A program made the position numbers and the translations under genes. DNA of 64,000 nt from Dryococelus australis (taxonomy: Eukaryota; Arthropoda; Insecta; Phasmatodea; Phasmatidae). Positions within the stretch are counted from its first letter, which is position 1. Each line of letters begins with the position of its first letter. The notes below the pieces were generated by a model, which worked only from the letters and a program-made list of their open reading frames with translations, made no database searches and was not told the origin of the DNA. Positions 57,820 through 64,000 of the stretch are shown in pieces. The DNA lies in NCBI GenBank assembly GCA_029891345.1, contig CM056994.1, positions 57,939,251 through 58,003,250 of the forward strand, given 5' to 3'.

Positions 57820-58110
57820 GAATTTTAGCCTATGAGAGAGAGGGAGGGTGGCGGAGTGAGTGAGCGAAGAGATTTGGGTGGCACTTAACATCGAGGTCTT
57901 GAGAGCTGATGAAGGTGAAGTGAGGTGAGTATGGAGCAGCGCCGGAATGAGGGGGCGGGGGAAACGAGAGATCCCCGAGAAGACCCGCCGACCAAACGGC
58001 ATCGTCCGACACGATTCCTACTAACGAAAATCCGGTGACCCGGCCGGGGATTGAACTCGGTTTGCCTTGGTGGGAGGCGATCGTGCTAATCGCTCAGCCC
58101 CCGTGGCCCC
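57820..58110 (-). mobile_element. tRNA-derived SINE
   Basis: The minus strand starts GGGCCACGGGGGCTGAGCGA. TGAGCGATTAGCACGATCG is an A-box-like stretch, and GAGTTCAATCCCCGG (near 58,050) a good B-box. A GC-rich body follows, then CATCAGCTCTCAAGACCTCG and ATGTTAAGTGCC, shared with the remnant at 19.46-19.70 kb. The polymerase III promoter boxes are close to intact. Confidence 0.8.
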
Positions 58111-58215
58111 TCGCAAGTGAAGTCTGTCACTGAACTACAGTTGCAAGAATAACATATACTCTCACCTTCACTTACACTGCAGCAAGTATGGTGTGACAGG
58201 TTATTTCATAGAAAC

Positions 58216-58245
58216 CTCCATGCCTGCTTGTATGCAGGCATGGAG
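58216..58245. repeat. Perfect 12-bp inverted repeat
   Basis: CTCCATGCCTGC, the loop TTGTAT, then GCAGGCATGGAG. The stem is GC-rich and stable, close to the SINE head but outside it. Confidence 0.9.
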
Positions 58246-59639
58246 AAGCTTCCGAGCGAGCTTGTGCCGAACATTGTATGGTGACATACACGCTTAACTT
58301 GCTTCCTGATGTTACTCCGGGTACATATAGAGTCTTTTATTCTTGAACGGCATCGTATGTTTTCCAATGAATCGGACAAGAAGAATCGATTCCCATTACT
58401 AAATGTTAATTACAGCATATCCTTCTTATGTTTCACAGTAACTAAAAGTCTTTTTTAATATGTTACATTTGAAATATTGAAATGAAAATTTTACTCTATA
58501 TTAATTTGAATCCCAGCATTTTGTAGATGTCTAGCTCTCTAAATATTTTATGTGCACCGGTAATCGTTGTTGTGTCTATGTAAAAATAATATTTTGTATC
58601 TTAATTTATGCAAGTTTAACCCTTACATGAATAAAATATGAATTATTTTCATTAAATTCACCCACTCTACATACATGTAAAATATTTTTGAGAATTCCTT
58701 TAATAGTCGCCGAAAAACAATTTCAGAATCGTGTTTCAAAGCGGAATCGGTAAAATTCGGACTCGGACTTTAACGGACCGTAATTTATTTTGTCAAAATT
58801 GGCTAATCAAAGTCCTTGGACCCTGGAAGGCAAAATATTCAATATTCCATTTTTGTATGAAAAACTGTTTAACTTGTAGGCACTTAAAGGAAATAAATTT
58901 ACTTCAACTAAAGAAATGAAATTAGGTTCCTTAGCTTTCGGATGATCACATATGAAAATCACAATTTTAGTTTTTGGAACACAGCAGTAAAATAAAACAA
59001 ACCTCTCGCACCCTATTTATAAAATTACCTCATTTCTAACTTATTTGCCTGTCCGTTCAACCTCACAAACAAAATATTTCATGTTGTAAAAATATAAAAA
59101 TATTATTTTCATTAAATGAATACTTGATTTATGTATTGTTTGCAGATTATAATATTAATATTGTAGTCAATATGAATTACAAACAATAAGAGCAGCGAAG
59201 CGTCGGTGACGGCTAGTAAAAAGTAGTTTCCATGATTGTAAAAATGTTATCAAATTTGAGATTTGGTATGCTATTTTTAAGGCAAATATTTCTTATCTGA
59301 TATTTACATTTTCAGACAAGAATGGTAGAAAGACATTTCATTGTAACTTGTAAGGAATAATATTTCTTAAGGTCTGATCAGCGCAAGATACTATACGTAG
59401 ACGCTAAGACCCCTCATCTATTTTTCCCTAGGAAGCAAGAAACTTGTAAAAGCGGAACGTGTCCTTAATTTTTGTTTTTTCTTAACCTCGTCCTGCATAG
59501 TTATTGCCAAGTTTCTCGACACTTGTAGCAGGTGAAGGATTGTTACATATTTCTTATATCAATCACACATTTTTACTAATAAAATACTAGGGTGTGAATT
59601 CGTGCACTATAATAACAACGTAACTTCAATTTTCTAAGA
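58246..59639. other. No recognised gene
   Basis: AT-rich DNA. A short GC-rich block at 59,190-59,220 (AGCAGCGAAGCGTCGGTGAC) has a loose relative at 62,378-62,420. Otherwise nothing. Confidence 0.45.
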
Positions 59640-61975
59640 AATAGTGGTATGGTTACGACTTGGAAGATGTCGCAATTGCTGACAAGGTGTGTTTGCTTGA
59701 ACGTTTATTTTTTTTCCCCGCGAAGAAAACTTAAAAAATTACCCTATAGAGTTTGCGCAAGTTTTATTTTTAATCAGCCCAGTTGAGTTATAAAACTGCG
59801 TAAAAAGAGGCTCGGTACACGATGTTTCTAATAATTACTGTCACCGTAGAAGTTTTGACTGAATTAGTTAAATTGCTAAATAGCTACGCCAAATATATCA
59901 AAATATTTATATTCCCACCATTTTGAAAATCAATGTCTGACCCCATTCAAAACATATAACGTTACGTGGCCTTCTGTAGGTGTGAAAAATTTTGTGAAAA
60001 TTAGTTTAAATGTTCCGAAAATGTGGCAAAATGTTCGATTTACTCACCTAGCACTATTGAGCAAAAGATGCTGCAAAAGAGGATTCTTCTATGCACAAAT
60101 CATGCGTCTAAGAAATACTGTCAGCGTACAAAATTTGGTTGAGTTTTGTTGAAACTTTTTATAGATATAGCATATTAATCAAATTAATTTATGCAAACTC
60201 CATTAAAAAGGTTTACCTCAAATAAAACATGTTAATTTGCATTCCCTTCTGTAGTATTATTTGGGTGACATTTTGGTATTAATAGGTTGATTGATCCTCG
60301 AAATATGGCATAAAAACTCCATTGTTCATGTGACGATCTTCAGAAATGGAAGACAAAACGTTTACATACCATCATACTCGATGATTGTCATAGATACAGT
60401 ATACAAACTTAAATTTAAATGTGTTACCTAGTTTCGTAAATATATCGCACTAAGATAAAATGTTTGCATAGGTGCCATAAGGAAAATAAGACACTTGCAC
60501 ACTTAAAACATATACATTTATATGGCCTACCGCATTTAAAAAAACCTTCCCCAAATTTTTAATAAATCGGTTTATTGTTTCCCGAGATACGACATAAATA
60601 TATATTATTTCATGTGGGGCTATCTTACAAAATCGCGAAGAAATGAGATTTTGCATAGACAAATTTGTTGGATGTAATAGATACGGCCAGTATACGAAGT
60701 TGAGTTGAAATTTGTTTTGTAGTTTCATAGATAAACATACTGAGCTAAAATTTTTACACGGCATCCCTTTTGAAAATATTTTGTCTGGCCCTTTCAAAGT
60801 TTATCCTGACATAGTGCTACTTGTTTGCCAAATTGAGAAGAAATCGGCGTTTTTTTTCGGAGATATCGCATAACTTTAACTTGCTGTGTAATACTATTTT
60901 ACAAAATGGCGGGAAAAGGAGATATCGTGTGGACACATTTCATGGTTGTAATATATACAGCCTACATACAAAGATTCATTGGAATTCAATACATGGTTTC
61001 GACTATAACATACAAAACTAAAATTGCTACATGGCCGCCATTTTGAAAATATGTATCCAACATACATAAAACATATAATTTAACATCACCTAAAGCAGTA
61101 CTACAAGTTTTCTATAATTGGTAGGAGTCGATCAATTGTTTCCTGAGGTATGACATAACAACTTTATATAAAATAGACCCCGTGTATACACGTTTGGAGT
61201 TATATATATACACTCGTAGCATACAGAGTTAAATTGGAATTGATTACATGGTTTCGAAGAGTTAGCATACTAGTTCAAGTTGCCAGATAGCCGTAATTTT
61301 GAAAATATATGTCTGCCTTACTTGAAACATATTTGTATATATCAACTACCGCAGTACTACATTTTTTCCAAATTTGGTAGCATCAGTTGTTTCCCGGGAT
61401 ATTATATAAAACCTTAATTAATTCATATAGTGCTATCATAGAAAATGACTGACAAAAGTGGTTGTTTTGAGCATATATGATGTTTCTAATAAAAACTGTC
61501 AGGATACAAAATTTGGCTGAAATTAGTCCAACGGTATGGTAGTTGTATCAAATGAACCTAAAACATTTGTTTGACCGCCATTAAAAAATAAGTCTCATCA
61601 ATTTTAATTGCAAAAATTTGCATGGCCTACAATATAATTACTTATGAGCCAATTTTTGTGAAAATGGGTTGTGTAGGCTTCTATATATAACGTAAACGCT
61701 CTTTTTTTTTTTTTTTCATGTGCTGCTATTTTCCAAAATAATGGACCAACAACAATATCCACCTCTGAATTCAATGCTCACACATTCCGCTGTCCATACA
61801 AAATTTGGTTTAAGATTGAATGGTTTTAGAGATATGACATATCATCCTAAATTATAATATGGCCACCATTTTGAAAGTAAGCGACCGGTATGGTCGAAAG
61901 CTATAAGAGTCAATTACTATATGTGTACCGAGTTTGGTGAAATTCGTTTCACGCATAAAAAAAATTGTAAGGGGT
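59640..61975. repeat. Array of diverged tandem repeats, unit about 280 bp
   Basis: About eight units share the same order of landmarks: a TACAAAATTTGGTTGAA-like segment; a TTTCGGAGATATGACATA-like segment; CTAAATT..ATGGCCGCCATTTTGAAAAT; AAACATATAA..CT(A/G)C(A/C)GTA; and a second TTTGGTGAAAT...TTTCCCGAGATA. Good copies of GCCATTTTGAAAAT or relatives lie near 59,920, 60,760, 61,040, 61,295 and 61,870. No ORF. The landmarks resemble the 3' untranslated text of insect non-LTR elements, but the amplification as a tandem array is unusual. Confidence 0.8.
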
Positions 61976-61996
61976 ACACACACACACACACGCACA
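61976..61996. repeat. (CA)n microsatellite ending the array
   Basis: A CA dinucleotide run with one CG step directly follows the last repeat unit. Confidence 0.9.
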
Positions 61997-64000
61997 GACT
62001 AAGCGGCAGGAATGTGACCACACAAGCATTTCTTTCCTTCGGGAGGTAGGTTCAAAATAGGACGCAATCTTACAGTCTAGCATTAACCCACATTTCCATT
62101 ACGTTCATTATTGAAGTGCATAAAAAATATTTGTGAGCCTCGCTGTTTGCTGTTATGTATGAGACTATAGTCCATTCCCGATTGGAAGCGACTTATGAAA
62201 ATCGACCTTTTAAAAAAATACTCTAGGCATAACATATCACCTGTTTTTTCAATAATTTGTATTCCACTAATATGAAACACTGTGGTTAACTTTAGAGTAC
62301 TGTATTATTGAATAAATGAAACTTTACCTTAATATCTTCTATAACTTGCAATATTTATTTATTTTTTAAATTCGAATTAACAACAGCGAGTGCAGCGACG
62401 GGTTGGCAACGACCTGCAAGAAATAGTTCACAGTTAAAATATTATTTTTATCTCGTCTTTTAGTATACTATTAGTAAATTAAACGGTGCCTATCGAATTA
62501 TTTAAATATTTAAGTAGCCCCGATGGCAACATATCTCATTTTTACAGCTTAAAATAACAGCGGAAAATGTCGGGAGTAGACCGTAACAGTACGGTATTGT
62601 TTTGTCGAGCGAGAAAGCAATTGAAAAAATTTCTGCTGGCGAGGCTTGTCGCACTCTTTCTCTTTCTTAGTCTCTTTCACACTCGGGAAATTTCACTTCG
62701 CTAGTAAGACTGAAATTATACATGTTTTCAATTGTAGCATATTTCATACTTATTACAGCAAAATAATGTTTTTTGAATTTGTAATTTACAACTGAAAAGA
62801 GATTTTAATGTTTGAATACGTATTTTAATATATTTAGATATGATGGCGGGGCAGTTACCTAGTGAAGTTGGCAGACGTGGCGAACCATGACATGGCGTGG
62901 TGCTTTTTGTCAAACGAAGCGTAAATTATGCTTACTCCGAAAAATACTTCAAATTACTACATCACGTTTGTAGACGTGTTTTTTAAACCTACCTAGGCAA
63001 GTTACTATGTTGTAATAAATCTGTGTTTCCACGGCAGTAAAAAATATACTGTGAAGTGTGTTTCGTTAATCATTGGGTCTGTAAAATGGCGTGCCGTTGT
63101 GCATCGTGGTCGGTAAGCTGGCCCTGTGTGTGCGTGATTTCAAATATTTGATTAGCACTATTTATACGTTTTAAATGTGAACTGTTTTTATAACGAGGTT
63201 ATTTATCACAACGTTGTACCTTTGCCCTAAGGGGTTTGGAGCAAAGTCGTGTAACGTAATTTGCAACAATCCCAGAAGAAAAATACCAAGCCCAGCCCAA
63301 TAAATTTCAATAAACCTAATAAACAGTAAGTAGCAATACATATAAATATGAGCGGAATAAAAGTTATCGTAGGCTTATTTGTGTGCATGTTCACCGCTAT
63401 CTTTTAAGTTTGTATGACGAGAATGAGCAACACTAGTTGCGTGCTTAAATTTAATGTGCCTTTTCACTGGTTGTTCCTTCGTTTTAATATTTATTCCAAC
63501 TGACGCCGTCCTTTTAGAGAAATGACCCAACACGTATCAATAACAAAAGGATAATTACAATTAGTACAGCCCTTTACCTCGTAGTTGTATCACTGTTAAA
63601 CAGAGTCGCGGCAAAATACTAACATGCATTACATGTATTGAGCTACGTCATGGAAAACAAATATGTTAATGTAAAATAACCGTAAGAACTGTCTTCAATT
63701 CAGACATTTTTAAAACCTCGTAAAGCTGACCTAATTAATGTTAGAGGCCTAAACTGTGAATATTCATACGGAATGGTTTTTGGAATATGACAGAATTCTT
63801 CGAAAAGCTGTAAACAGTAAACAACGCATTTGACAGCTATAAAAGTAGAAATCACATTTCGATGTTTATTTTTAGGTGTAGCGAAAGTATACGATCATAT
63901 GTACACACACTTTGGAATGTAAACATAGATTTTGACAGATGCTACATGGCAGTCACATGGCAATGTTTGTTTACATTTGGCGGAAGGATACTAAACGGGC
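61997..64000. other. No recognised gene; possible start exon near 63,086
   Basis: Mixed-composition DNA. From 62,540 onward CpG is somewhat more frequent. At 63,086 an ATG in the good context AAAATGGCG opens nine codons that end exactly at CG/GTAAGC, a splice-donor-like sequence. This is only a candidate for a host first exon. Confidence 0.3.

Noticed and set aside
58030-58110. tRNA-like sequence on the minus strand
   Set aside because: A- and B-boxes are present but the acceptor stem does not pair and a SINE body follows, so it is a SINE head and not a tRNA gene.
59184-59226. Possible Helitron 3' end (CGTC...GACG hairpin followed by CTAGT)
   Set aside because: The stem is only four base pairs, the base after CTAGT is not T, and no 5' end or helicase was found.
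1-64000. CRISPR arrays, rRNA genes, operons, telomeric TTAGG repeats
   Set aside because: Looked for; none seen. The repeats present have no regular spacer structure and the DNA is eukaryotic.

Overview
The window looks like AT-rich, repeat-dense arthropod (most likely insect) nuclear DNA. Evidence for this: tRNA-derived SINEs, Ty1/copia and Ty3/gypsy retrotransposons, and remains of Polinton/Maverick (polintovirus or adintovirus-like) elements, with no operons and no intact long host gene. Almost every recognisable coding stretch belongs to a transposable or endogenous viral element, and nearly all carry stops, frameshifts or internal deletions. Protein calls rest on motifs recognised by eye, not on database searches. 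The host species cannot be named from the sequence.

Layout: 1-14 kb holds three separate decayed Ty3/gypsy pol fragments (1.96-3.24 kb plus strand, 8.0-9.6 kb minus, 11.4-12.9 kb plus) in otherwise empty DNA. 14.4-18.8 kb (minus) is a broken Polinton-type family B DNA polymerase gene with an extra small gene upstream. 18.8-24 kb is minisatellite, SINE remnant, short duplications and unrecognised DNA. 24.04-28.31 kb is one Ty1/copia element with LTRs, primer binding site and polypurine tract. 28.97-34 kb is one terminal-repeat copy of the Polinton family, split by a 3.8-kb gypsy element (29.30-33.14 kb). 34-40.9 kb holds a second, tiny DNA polymerase B fragment, a SINE and a gypsy gag fragment.

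The main object is 40,949-56,800. It is a full-length but decayed Polinton of about 15.85 kb, bounded by long inverted repeats and by a 6-base flanking duplication with one mismatch. Its genes diverge from about 46.95 kb. Leftward are a packaging ATPase, a small protein, an unknown conserved Polinton protein and a retroviral-type integrase. Rightward are a phospholipase A2-like protein, a pX/pVI-like protein with an adenain-like protease, minor capsid (penton), major capsid (hexon) and one more ORF. TATAAATA boxes precede several of these. No DNA polymerase B is visible. The space where it would be expected contains a proline/threonine/serine-rich gene with its own TATAAATA box and a possible small intron, followed by a 120-bp tandem repeat.

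56.8-64 kb contains a GT/GC microsatellite, a SINE, a perfect hairpin, a long array of diverged roughly 280-bp tandem repeats (59.6-62.0 kb) and DNA without recognised genes.
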